From: Amphiduros pacificus
Taxonomy: Eukaryota > Annelida > Polychaeta > Phyllodocida > Hesionidae
Assembly (NCBI GenBank): GCA_949316495.1
Contig: OX439004.1
Location: forward strand, 54,592,159 to 54,656,158
Direction of reading: 5' to 3'
Length of the DNA: 64,000 nucleotides
Shown here: positions 31,349 through 43,600 of the stretch, piece by piece
How the letters are laid out: the number at the start of each line of letters is the position of its first letter
Position numbering within the stretch: position 1 is the first letter of the stretch
Translations under genes and position numbers: made by a program
The notes under the pieces: generated by a model
Told to the model about the DNA's origin: nothing
The model's input: only the letters and a program-made list of their open reading frames with translations
Databases searched by the model: none

Positions 31349-32489
31349 ATGGCGCAAAACAAACAAAAACGACCAAGGAATGACATAGACAGCGACGATG
31401 ATTCAAACAAAATAGAAAAATGGCCTAGATTTTTAATTGCGGAAAGTTCTGATGCTGAAAGTTCTGATGTTAAAAAGATGGGAAATAAATTATTGATTGA
31501 GGTTGAGCGGAAAAGCCATGTGGACAATCTCCTACGATGCCGAATGTTGGCCACAGTTCCTGTTATTATAACAGCTCACAAAACTCTCAACAATAAAAAA
31601 GGAGTAATCAGATGCCCAGATTTAGTGGGAGTTTCTGAGGAGGAGATAGTGGATGAGTTCAAAGACCAGGATGTTGTTCAATGCAAGCGGATATTTATAA
31701 AAAAAGGACGGTGTCAAAATTCCTATCAATACGTTTATTCTGACATTTGAAGCAGCGCAGCTTCCAACATCTATTAAAGTTGGATATTTGAACGTTAGAG
31801 TTGATGTATTTATTCCAAACCCTCTGCGCTGCTTCAAGTGTCAGAGGTATGGACATGGATCTGATCGATGTAAAGGTAATGAAACATGTCCAAAATGTAC
31901 CGCTCAGCACAGTGGAGACGATTGTTCTTCAAATATAATAAAATGTGTCAATTGCCAAGGCAATCATCCATCGTATTCGCAGAGTTGTCCTTCCTTTTTA
32001 AAAGAGAAGGAAATTCAGCGAATACGACACACTGAAAATATATCTTTTCCAGAGGCACGGAAGCGAGTAGAAAGTTATAACACAACAAAGGCATCTTATG
32101 CCAGCTCTGTAAAAACTAAAGAAACAAAATCAATAGCAATTCGAACCGAAATTACATGGCCAATTGATGACAAAAATTATTCCTTTTTCACAAAAACCTC
32201 AAAATCTTCAGCTACATCTACTCAGACCACGACATCCACTATCCCAGTAATACCTCAACCAACAGCAACATCCACTAAACCCTCTTCACAAACTCCCTCA
32301 ACATCATCCAATAATAAAAGTATCAATAGTAATAGACCAATACATAAATCAGACAAAAAAGAAAGCAAAGATCAAGTAAAAAGCAAGATAAATAGAAGTA
32401 AATCCTTGGAAAGGATGGACACAGGTGATCCTCCAGATGTGAATTTTACTCCTGTGCACTCCAAGCATAATCGTAAACTTAACAAGTGA
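31349..32489 (+). pseudogene. LINE-B1 ORF1, frameshifted
   Basis: Starts MAQNKQKRPRNDIDSDDDSN. Compared with LINE-C it lacks about 21 codons (the MSPFAIAKGIQG region), lost between GAAAGTTCTGATG repeats. It has one extra A in a homopolymer near 31700 that shifts the frame. The zinc-knuckle half (31788-32489) is otherwise intact. Confidence 0.85.
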
Positions 32490-35400
32490 TTATGCTAAAT
32501 CATATAGTTTTTCTCATTATTCTTAAAATGGCTATCGGCAATATCATACAATGGAATTGTGGAGGATTTGATGCAAACAGGCCAGAACTGGAGTTATTAG
32601 CCCAAAAATATAATGCATCGGTAATTTGTTTACAAGAAACTAAATTCAAATATAATTCCACAACATTTAAGGGATATGTGATTTATAATAAAGTTGGTTC
32701 AATTGATATTATGGACCGAGCACATGGCGGAGTTTCTATTTTTGTTAAATCCTGTATACCCCAAAGTGAAGTGACATTAAATACTAATTTACAAGCTTCT
32801 GCAGTCAGGATTACCCTGCACAATACATTAACAATATGTTCAGTATATTTGCCACCAAGTGAACCAATAAATATTACAGATTTAAATAACTTAATAACTC
32901 AGCTGCCACAACCGTATATGTTAGTTGGCGACTTTAATGCTCACAACTATCTTTGGGGTGGCAGAAATAATACTGATGCCAAAGGACGTATAATAGAAGA
33001 TTTCTTAAATAACAATAGTTTGTGCCTTTGGAATGACGATTCTCCAACCTATTTACATCCTGCTACAGGCTCTTTAACATCAATAGATCTCTCCATGTGC
33101 ACTCCAAATTTATTTTTAGACTATTCCTGGGAAGTAGAGGAAGATCAATGGGGTAGTGATCATTACCCCATTATTTTAAATAACCATTTTCCTCCACTAG
33201 ACGAACGAATCCCCAAGTGGAAATTTCATAAAGCCGATTGGGCAAAATTTCAAACTTCCTGTTTTAATAAAATAACAATTTTTAACAATGTAGATGATCC
33301 TCTTCAAGTTTTTATGGATACATTGTATGATATTGCTGATGGGTGTATTCCCAAATCAAAGCCAAATTCTAAAATTAAAGAAAAACCCTGGTTTAATGAT
33401 GAGTGCAAAAAAGCTGTCAAGGAGCGGAAAAAAGCTTTAAAAATATTTAATCGACAGCCAACTCAATATAATTTGCACCAATTTCGTATAAAAAGAGCTA
33501 AAGCCCGTTATATTATTAAAATAAGCAAAAGAAAAAGTTGGAAAGATTACGTTTCTAAATTAAATACACGTTCACCAATTAAAAAATGCTGGGATATGGT
33601 GCGTAAAATTACTGGGAAGGGAGGTGGAGCAAGGATCAAACATCTAAATCATAATGGCCAATTAATTACAAATCCCACCTAAATAGGTAACACAATAGGT
33701 CAAACAATTTCCAAGAATTCCTCATCCAATAATTATTCTGCCAAATTTCAACAAATAAAAAATAGAAAAGAAAGAAACCAACTAAATTTCATATCTAATA
33801 ACTTGGAACAATATAATGAGCCATTCACAATATCAGATTTAAAACTTGCTTTAGATAAATCCCATGATACCGCTCCTGGACCTGATCATATACACTATCA
33901 AATCCTCAAACACCTCCCTGACCAAACACTTGGGCATCTTTTGGATATTTTTAATAATATTTGGGAAAGTGGTTATTTTCCTCCTTCATGGAGTGAAGCC
34001 ACTATCATTCCTATTCCCAAACCTGGCAAAGACTCGTCAATGGAACGAATGATTAACGAGCGTTTAGTTTGGTTTTTAGAAACTGCGGCTTATATTTCTG
34101 TTGCACAGAGTGGTTTTAGAAAAACGCGAAGTACTGTTGACCATCTGGTACGTTTAGAAACGTTTATAGGAGAGGGTTTTATAAAAGGCGAACATGTGGT
34201 TAGTATATTTTTTTTGATTTAGAGAAAGCATACGACACCACATGGAAATATGGAATAATGAGCGATTTATATGATATGGGATTCAGGGGTCGTTTACCCC
34301 TTTTTATTCAAAATTTTCTATCAAACAGACATTTTAAAGTTCGAGTGGGTGCATCACTTTCTGATGCTTTTGATCAGGAAATGGGTGTTCCCCAGGGTAG
34401 TATATTATCAGTGACCCTTTTTATTATTAAAATTAACAGCATTGTAGATTGTATGAGGCCTGGAGCAGATTGCTCACTTTTTGTTGAACTTAAGCTACAG
34501 GTCAGCAAGCATGCATACAATAGAACGACAGCTTCAACAACACCTAAATAGATTACAAGAATGGGCTGATAACAATGGATTTAAGTTTTCTTTGAAAAAG
34601 ACCGTATGTATGCACTTTTGTAAAAAGTGGAAGGTTCACCCAGATCCTGATCTACACCTTGGCCAAACTTGAATCCCTGTTGTCGAAGAAACCAAGTTTC
34701 TTGGACTTATATTTGATAGAAAATTATCTTTTATTCCTCATATTAAATATGTAAAAAAGAAATGCCAGAAGGCATTAGATTTATTACGGGTTCTCGCCCA
34801 TACCGATTGGGGAGGGGACCGTAATGTTTTATTACAATTATATAGAGCGCTGGTACGTTCCAAACTTGATAATGGGTGTATGGTATATGGATCAGCACGT
34901 CCATCGTATAATAAAATGCTTGATCCTATACAAAATCAAGGGTTAAGACTATGCCTTGGTGCATTTCGTACCTCGCCTGCAGATAGCTTGGCAGTAGAGG
35001 CAGATGAGCTGCCTCTTGATTTAAGAAGAGAAAAACTTGCCCTTCAGTATGCTGCAAAAATTGCTGCTTGTCCAGACAATCCTGTACATGATGCTATATT
35101 CAATCCAAATTATGTTGATCTTTTTGAAAATAAACCAAATACAATACCAACTTTTGGCATTCGCATCAAGGAATCTTTACAATCCTTAAATTTAAATCCA
35201 AATCAAATAGCTAAATTTCAATATCCAGAAACACCTCCATGGACCTATGCAACTTTAAATATTAATCTAGCCATGTCAGAATTAAAGAAATGCTCAACAG
35301 ATCCATCCCTTTATATAAATAGATATAAAGAAATTAAATCTATTTTCACTGGATATCAGTGTATATACACTGATGGAGCTGCTGCAGCTGCTGTTAAGGG

Positions 35401-36142
35401 CAATCATATTTATTCAGAACGTCTGCCAAATAAATCATCAATTTTTTCTGCAGAACTACATGCTTTGTACCTTGCTTTGGATCATGTGGAGACTTCTCCA
35501 CATCAGACATTTTTAATTTTTTCTGATTCTTTGTCTTGTTTACAAGCATTGAAAGCAAAGGATTGGAAAAATCCCTTTATTTACAAAATTCTCGAACGGT
35601 ATCATAGACTCTGTACAGATGATAATAAAGAAATACATTTTTATTGGATCCCCAGTCACATTGGAATCCATGGAAATGAGGCCGCTGACCAAGCTGCCAA
35701 AGCAGCATTGGACAAACGCCCAATAGATTTACTTATTCCATATACAGAGTTTAAGAAATATATTACTGTTTTTTTACGTTCTAAATGGCAGTTGCGCTGG
35801 AACGAAGCTATTTTTAATAAATTACATGAAATTAAGCCCGTTCTAGGCAAAACTAAAGGTGCTATTAGAATTAACCGTAGAGAAGAGTCTGTTTTAACCC
35901 GTATAAGAATAGGACATAGTCATTTGACACACTGTTATCTGCTTAAAGGTGAAGATCAACCGGAATGTATTGGTTGTCAAAGGGCTTTGACTATTAAACA
36001 TATTTTAATTGAGTGTATCGATTTTGATATTATACGAACTCAATATTTTAATGTACAAGATTTACATACGTTATTTGATACTGTAGATACTTCTGTGATA
36101 GTATCGTTTTTAACTCACATAGGACTTTATAATCAGTTTTAA
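32486..36142 (+). pseudogene. LINE-B1 ORF2, broken
   Basis: The endonuclease part is open (32486-33682) up to a premature TAA. Later breaks are a deletion removing NYRPIALTSC (about 34037), an extra T run near 34210, an 8-bp deletion that removes the DD of the FVDDF box (about 34485), a CGA-to-TGA stop near 34671, and a deletion of SFDDEKA in RNase H (about 35377). The C-terminal 420 codons are open (34880-36142). Confidence 0.9.
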
Positions 36143-36414
36143 GGGCAGAGCTTTTGTTTATTTATGTCATTGACTTATTTATCAAGAACTGCAAAACATA
36201 CTGATCAAGTCTTTTAAACAAATTATACATATTTACTATATTTGATTGGTGTTATATAAATGCTGTTGTTAAATTCTTGTGTTATGTACATATTGTATTA
36301 ATATTTACATTTTGTTTCTAGTCAATATAACGTTTTTGTTTTTACTATTTTGGCACTGAATGACCTCATTGTGTCGATGTGCCGTAAAGAAACCATTCAT
36401 TCATTCATTCATTC

Positions 36415-37769
36415 ATACAATACCAACTTTTGGCATTCACATCAAGGAATCTTTACAATCCTTAAATTTAAATCCGAATCAAATAGCTAAATTTCAATAT
36501 CCAGAAACACCTCCATGGACCTATGCAACTTTAAATATTAATCTAGCCATGTCAGAATTAAAGAAATGCTCAACAGATCCATCCCTTTATATAAATAGAT
36601 ATAAAGAAATTAAATCTATTTTCACTGGATATCAGTGTATATACACTGATGGATCATTTGACGATGAGAAGGCTGCTGCAGCTGCTGTTAAGGGCAATCA
36701 TATTTATTCAGAACGTCTGCCAAATAAATCATCAATTTTTTCTGCAGAACTACATGCTTTGTACCTTGCTTTGGATCATGTGGAGACTTCTCCACATCAA
36801 ACATTTTTAATTTTTTCTGATTCTTTGTCTTGTTTACAAGCATTGAAAGCAAAGGATTGGAAAAATCCCTTTATTTACAAAATTCTCGAACGGTATCATA
36901 GACTCTGTACAGATGAAAATAAAGAAATACGTTTTTATTGGATCCCCAGTCACATTGGAATCCATGGAAATGAGGCCGCTGACCAAGCTGCCAAAGCAGC
37001 ATTGGACAAACGCCCAATAGATTTACTTATTCCATATACAGAGTTTAAGAAATATATTACTGTTTTTTTACGTTCTAAATGGCAGTTGCGCTGGAACGAA
37101 GCTATTTTTAATAAATTACATGAAATTAAGCCCGTTCTAGGCAAAACTAAAGGTGCTATTAGAATTAACCGTAGAGAAGAGTCTGTTTTAACCCGTATAA
37201 GAATAGGACATAGTCATTTGACACACTGTTATTTGCTTAAAGGTGAAGATCAACCGGAATGTATTGGTTGTCAAAGGGCTTTGACTATTAAACATATTTT
37301 AATTGAGTGTATCGATTTTTATATTATACGAACTCAATATTTTAATGTACAAGATTTACATACGTTATTTGATACTGTAGATACTTCTGTGATAGTATCG
37401 TTTTTAACTCACATAGGACTTTATAATCAGTTTTAAGGGCAGAGCTTTTGTTTATTTATGTCATTGACTTATTTATCAAGAACTGCAAAACATCATACTG
37501 ATAAAGTCTTTTAAACAAATTATACATATTTATTATATTTGATTGATACTATATAAATGCTGTTCACAGTTGATAAATTCTTGTGTAACCTACATATTGT
37601 ATTAACATTTACATTTTGTTTCTAGTCAATATTACGTTTCTATTTTTACTGTTTTAGTACTTTATTGTGTCAATGTGAAAACATTCATTCATTCATTTTT
37701 ACCATTTTTAGGTACTAAATAACCTTAGTGGTTGATGTGCCTCTAAGCACCATTCATTCATTCATTCAT
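36415..37769 (+). mobile_element. LINE-B2: 5'-truncated LINE in the tail of B1
   Basis: Starts directly after the (CATT)n of B1 at ATACAATACCAACTTTTGG, which corresponds to LINE-A about 22369. It covers the linker, the complete RNase H and the C-terminal domain (open 36424-37436), the 3' UTR and a duplicated 3' end with (CATT)n. The 2-4 bases at the junction could belong to either side (microhomology). Confidence 0.92.
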
Positions 37770-37781
37770 TCAGATCAGAGG
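37770..37781. repeat. Target-site duplication enclosing LINE-B1+B2, right
   Basis: TCAGATCAGAGG, an exact match to 30788-30799. Confidence 0.85.
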
Positions 37782-38170
37782 AAGGACCCCAGAGTGCATG
37801 AGTGCAATATTTCAGGTAAATTTCAAGCCGTTGTGGCTGTATCGTGCACAAAAGTAAATTACCACAGAATAATGGACGGACGGACAGACAGATGCATTGA
37901 CGTAGCTCAATTTAATGGACGGACAAAATCCCTCAACAGCGCAAGCTCAAAATTTCAACCACTGTTCCTAGTAAATTCCAGGTTTAATATAATGCATCTT
38001 CATGTATACTTCCAAACATGAATCTTTGGTTGTCAGTATTGAACACGAAAACAAAGTTTCAATTATAATAAATATAAACATCTATGACTTTGAAACAATG
38101 CCATGCTTGATTTATTTATTCATTTCTTTGTTTATAAACTGTTTATTTTTAAAATCATATAATCAATATC
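37782..38170. other. Spacer between the LINE blocks
   Basis: Contains a GGACGGACGGACAGACAGAT segment typical of dispersed invertebrate repeats, and a stretch resembling 30670-30720. No gene. Confidence 0.45.
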
Positions 38171-38719
38171 CTCCCCTGTGGGTGCGGGGATTAAAGAATA
38201 GCCCCACTGCCCCCCAGCATGTTGTAAAAGGCGACTAAAGGGGCGTCCTGTTTGCCGTGGGATGCGACCTGTGTCGGGGAGGATATGGAATCCTGACGGG
38301 CTGAGCACTGGGCTGGTTTGGCAGTAATACCGGTCCAGTTGCAACACGCCTGTCTTGGATCCAAATGTTCACCAGACAGGCAGATCAGATTCGGCCTGGA
38401 TCTGATTTAACCAGCTTGTGGTATATTTCCTTTAATATATTCTGGCTATTTGATTTTTATCAATGATAATTTCAGTGTTTGAAATTTAGGAATAATTTTA
38501 AAATTTTTGATAAATATTTGCTGAAAGGAGATTACTGCTGATTGGGTCAATCGAGGGATATAAATAAAATCCGAAAGGGTGGAGTTTTTATTCTTAGAGT
38601 ATGTCATGTTGGGTATCCTCACGGCGTCAGGGCTTGGAGTTACCGGCCCAGAAAGGCGTCCCCTTGTTGGGCTCCGTGGTGGGTAGGGGACCTAACTGAT
38701 GAAATATAAAACAACACAC

Positions 38720-39922
38720 ATGGCGCAAAACAAATAAAAACGACCAAGGAATGACATAGACAGCGATGATGATTCAAACAAAATAGAAAAATGGCCTAGA
38801 TTTTTAATTGCGGAAAGTTCTGATGCTGAACATACCCTGGCAAAAATGTCCCCCTTTGCAATTGCAAAGGGGATACAAGGCATTGCCGGGGTACCAAAAA
38901 CCGTTAAAAAGATGGGAAATAAATTATTGATTGAGGTTGAGCGGAAAAGCCATGCGGACAATCTACTACGATGCCGAATATTGGCCACAGTTCCTGTTAT
39001 TATAACGGCTCACAAAACTCTCAACAATAAAAAAGGAATAATCAGATGCCCAGATTTAGCGGGAGTTTCTGAGGAGGAGATAGTGGATGAGCTCAAAGAC
39101 CAGGATGTTGTGCAATGTAAGCGGATATTTATAAAAAAGGATGGTGTCAAAATTCCTATCAATAAGTTTATTCTGACATTTGAAGCAGCACAGCTCCCAA
39201 CATCTATTAAGGTTGGATATTTGAACGTTAGAGTTGATGTATTTATTCCAAACCCTCTGCGCTGCTTCAAGTGTCAGAGGTATGGGCATGGATCTGATCG
39301 ATGTAAAGGTGATGAAACATGTCCAAAATGTACCGCTCAGCACAGTGGAGACGATTGTTCTTCAAATATGATTAAATGTGTCAATTGCCAAGGAAATCAT
39401 CCATCGTATTCGCGGAATTGTCCTTCCTTTTTAAAAGAGAAGGAAATTCAGCGAATACGACACACTGAAAATATACCTTTTCCAGAGGCACGGAAGCGAG
39501 TAGAAAGTTTGAACACAACAAAGACATCTTATGTCAGCTCTGTAAAACCTAAAGAAACAAAATCAATAGCAATTCAGACCGAAATTACATGGCCAATCAC
39601 TGACAAAAATTATTCCTTTTTTACAAAATCTTCTAAATCTTCAGCAACATCTACTCAGACTCAGACACCCACTATCCCAGTAGTACCTCAACCAACAACA
39701 ACATCCACTAAACCCTCTTCACAAACTCCTTCTACATCATCCAATAATAAAAGTATCAATAGTAATAGACCAGTACATAAATCAGACAAAAAAGAAATCA
39801 AAGAACAAGTTAAAAGTAAAATAAATAGAACTAAATCCTTAGAAAGGATGGACACAGGTGATCCTCCGGATATGATTTTTACACCTGTGCACTCGAAACA
39901 TAATCGTAAAATTAACAAGTGA
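38720..39922 (+). CDS. LINE-C ORF1, gag-like (early stop)
   Basis: 400 codons long from ATG 38720, but codon 6 is TAA (38735-38737) where LINE-B1 has CAA; the rest is open, and an in-frame ATG lies at 38846. Domain order: acidic N-terminus, RRM-like region (KKMGNKLLIEVERKSHADNL to DVFIPNPL), three zinc knuckles (CFKCQRYGHGSDRC, CPKCTAQHSGDDC, CVNCQGNHPSYSRNC), then a Ser/Thr tail. It gives the best view of the whole ORF1 in this window. Confidence 0.88.
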
Positions 39923-40293
39923 TTATGTTAGATCATATATTTTTTCTCATTATTCTTAATATGGCTATCGGCAATATCATACAATGGAATTGTAGAGGAT
40001 TTGAGGCAAACAGGCCAGAACTGGAGTTATTAGCCCAAAAATATAATGCATCTGTTATTTGTTTACAGGAAACTAATTTTAAAGATAAGTCAATGACATT
40101 TAAGGGATATGTACCTTATAATAAAGTTGGTTCAATAAATGCAATGGACCGAGCACATGGCGGAGTTTCTATTTTTGTTAAATCCTGTATACCCCAGAGT
40201 AAAATAACTTTAAATACTAATTTACAAACTTCTGCAGTCAGGGTTACCCTGCACAATACATTAACTATATGTTCAATATATCTACCACCTTGT
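39919..40293 (+). pseudogene. LINE-C ORF2 part 1 (endonuclease N-terminal half)
   Basis: Open from the start through NIIQWNCRGFEANRPELELL to ICSIYLPPC, where the SINE begins. The next codons (EPVNIT) resume after the SINE at 40631. Confidence 0.9.
40280..40293. repeat. SINE target-site duplication, left
   Basis: ATCTACCACCTTGT, an exact match to 40617-40630. Confidence 0.95.
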
Positions 40294-40616
40294 AGGCCAC
40301 GGGCCGTGGCGCAGTTGGTTAGAGCGCCAGCTTATTAGCACCAGTTCCTCTGTGGTGATCTAAAGGTCGTGGGTTCGAATCCCGGCCATGCTGAGATTGA
40401 ACTCATGATACAATTTCCCATATGAGCTGAGGCCCGTGCCAAAAGGGTTAACCCGTTGTCCTTGTAAATCTGTGACCGGGTGGGTTGTCATGTCAAGGAC
40501 CTGCGACATGACAATTCAGTGAGGCAGCACTATATCTGCTACAAGTAGGTCTCATCACGAAATGACTGAAATAATGTTGAAAGTGATGTAAAGCCCCAAA
40601 CAAACAAACAAACAAA
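40294..40616 (+). mobile_element. tRNA-derived SINE, copy 2 (complete)
   Basis: Complete element with A box TGGCGCAGTTGG (about 40307), B box GGTTCGAATCCC (about 40371), a body, a tail region (AATAATGTTGAAAGTGATGT) and (CAAA)n. A perfect 14-bp target duplication flanks it. Its freshness shows the SINE family has been active since LINE-C inserted. Not a functional tRNA gene: the sequence around the boxes does not fold as a full cloverleaf with an acceptor stem and continues into SINE body. Confidence 0.95.
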
Positions 40617-40630
40617 ATCTACCACCTTGT
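40617..40630. repeat. SINE target-site duplication, right
   Basis: ATCTACCACCTTGT, the partner of 40280-40293. Confidence 0.95.
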
Positions 40631-43600
40631 GAGCCAGTTAATATTACAGATTTAAATAATTTGGTAACCCAGCTGCCACAGCCATATATATTGGTTGGTG
40701 ACTTTAATGCACACAACTATCTTTGGGGTGGCAGAAATAATACTGATGCCAAAGGATGTATAATAGAAGATTTTTTAAATAATAATAGTTTGTGCCTTTG
40801 GAATGACGATTCTCCGACATATTTACACCCTGCTACAGGCTCTTTAACATCAATAGATCTCTCCATGTGCACTCCAAATTTATTTTTAGACTATTCCTGG
40901 GAAGTAGAGGAAGATCAATGGGGTAGTGATCATTACCCCATTATTCTAAATAACCATTTTCCTCCACCAGACGAACGAATCCCCAAGTGGAAGTTTCATA
41001 AAGCCGATTGGGCAAAATTTCAAACATCCTGTTATAATAAAATAACTCCAGAAATTTTAAACAATGTAGATGATCCTCTTCAAGTTTTTACAGATACATT
41101 GTATGATATTGCTGATGGGTGTATTCCCAAATCAAAGCCAAATTCTAAAATTAAAGAAAAACCCTGGTTTAATGATGAGTGCAAAAAAGCTGTCAAGGAG
41201 CGCAAAAAAGCTCTGAAAAAATTTAATCGACAGCCAACTCAATATAATTTGCACCAATTTCGAGTAAAAAGAGCTAAAGCCCGTTATATTATTAAAATAA
41301 GCAAAAGAAAAAGTTGGAAGGATTATGTTTCCAAATTAAATACGCGTACACCGATTAAAAAATGCTGGGATATGGTGCGTAAAATTTCGGGGAAGGGAGG
41401 TGGAGCAAGGATCAAACATCTAACTCATAATGGCCAATTAATTACAAATCCCACTGAAATAGGTAACACAATAGGTCAAACAATTTCCAAGAATTCCTCA
41501 TCCAATAATTATTCTGCCAAATTTCAACAAATAAGAAATAGAAAAGAAAGAAACCAACTAAATTTTATATCTCATAACTTGGAAGAATATAATAAATCAT
41601 TTACAATAGAAGATTTGAAACTTGCTTTGGATAAATCTCATGATACCGCTCCTGGGCCTGATCAAATTCACTACCAAATCCTTAAACACCTCCCTGATCA
41701 ATCACTTGGGCATCTTTTAAATATTTTTAATAACATTTGGGAAAGTGGTTATTTTCCTCCTTCATGGAGTGAAGCCACTATCATTCCTATTCCCAAACCT
41801 GGCAAAGACTCGTCAGATTCAAATAATTATCGTCCCATTGCGTTAACAAGTTGTATTTGTAAATCAATGGAACGAATGATTAACGAACGTTTAGTTTGGT
41901 TTTTAGAAACTGCAGCTTATATTTCTGTGGCACAGAGTGGTTTTAGAAAAACGCGAAGTACTGTTGACCATCTGGTACGTTTAGAAACGTTTATACGAGA
42001 GGGTTTTATAAAAGGCGAACATGTGGTTAGTATATTTTTTGATTTAGAGAAAGCATACGACACCACATGGAAATATGGAATAATGAGTGATTTATATGAT
42101 ATGGGATTAAGGGGTCGTTTACCCCTTTTTATTCAAAATTTTCTATCAAACAGACATTTCAAAGTTCGAGTGGGTGCATCACTTTCTGATGCTTTTGATC
42201 AGGAAATGGGTGTTCCACAGGGTAGTATATTATCAGTCACCCTTTTTATTATTAAAATTAACAGCATTGTAGATTGTATGAGGCCTGGAGCAGATTGCTC
42301 ACTTTTTGTTGATGATTTCAACTTAAGCTACAGGTCCACAAGCATGCATACAATAGAACGACAGCTTCAACAACACCTAAATAGATTACAAGAATGGGCT
42401 GATAACAATGGATTTAAGTTTTCTTTGAAAAAGACCGTATGTATGCACTTTTGTAAAAAGTGGAAGGCTCACCCAGATCCTGATCTACACCTTGGCCAAA
42501 CTCGAATCCCTGTTGTCGAAGAAACCAAGTTTCTTGGACTTATATTTGATAGAAAATTATCTTTTATTCCTCATATTAAATATGTAAAAAAGAAATGCCA
42601 GAAGGCATTAGATTTATTACGGGTTCTCGCCCATACCGATTGGGGAGGGGACCGTAATGTTTTATTACAATTATATAGAGCGCTGGTACGTTCCAAACTT
42701 GATTATGGGTGTATGGTATATGGATCAGCACGTCCATCGTATATTAAAATGCTTGATCCTATACAAAATCAAGGGTTAAGACTATGCCTTGGTGCATTTC
42801 GTACCTCGCCTGCAGATAGCTTGGCAGTAGAGGCAGATGAACTGCCTCTTGATTTAAGAAGAGAAAAACTTGCCCTTCAGTATGCTGCAAAAATTGCTGC
42901 TTGTCCAGACAATCCTGTACATGACGCTATATTCAATCCAAATTATGTTGATCTTTTTGAAAATAAACCAAATACAATACCAACTTTTGGCATTCGCATC
43001 AAGGAATCTTTACAATCCTTAAATTTAAATCCGAATCAAATAGCTAAATTTCAATATCCAGAAACACCTCCATGGACCTATGCAACTTTAAATATTAATT
43101 TAGCCATGTCAGAATTAAAGAAATGCTCAACAGATCCATCCCTTTATATAAATAGATATAAAGAAATCAAATCTATTTTCACTGGATATCAGTGTATATA
43201 CACTGATGGATCATTTGACGATGAGAAGGCTGCTGCAGCTGCTGTTAAGGGCAATCATATTTATTCAGAACGTCTGCCAAATAAATCATCAATTTTTTCT
43301 GCAGAACTACATGCTTTGTACCTTGCTTTGGATCATGTGGAGACTTCTCCACATCAAACATTTTTAATTTTTTCTGATTCTTTGTCTTGTTTACAAGCAT
43401 TGAAAGCAAAGGATTGGAAAAATCCCTTTATTTACAAAATTCTCGAACGGTATCATAGACTCTGTACAGATGAAAATAAAGAAATACGTTTTTATTGGAT
43501 ACCCAGTCACATTGGAATCCATGGAAATGAGGCCGCTGACCAAGCTGCCAAAGCAGCATTGGACAAACGCCCAATAGATTTACTTATTCCATATACAGAG

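Larger units (their letters stand above)
30800..36414 (+). mobile_element. LINE-B1: full-length but damaged I-superfamily LINE
   Basis: 5' UTR (30800-31348), ORF1 (31349-32489), ORF2 (32486-36142) and a 3' UTR ending in (CATT)n. It is nearly identical to LINE-A and LINE-C except for several short internal deletions, some of which remove catalytic residues. Its own right-hand target duplication lies after LINE-B2 (37770), so B2 sits inside its tail. Confidence 0.95.

Noticed and set aside
36360-36450. ORF start in the LINE-B1 tail fused to LINE-B2 (MTSLCRCAVKKPF...)
   Set aside because: Chance in-frame reading across the tail junction; the upstream part is 3' UTR of B1.
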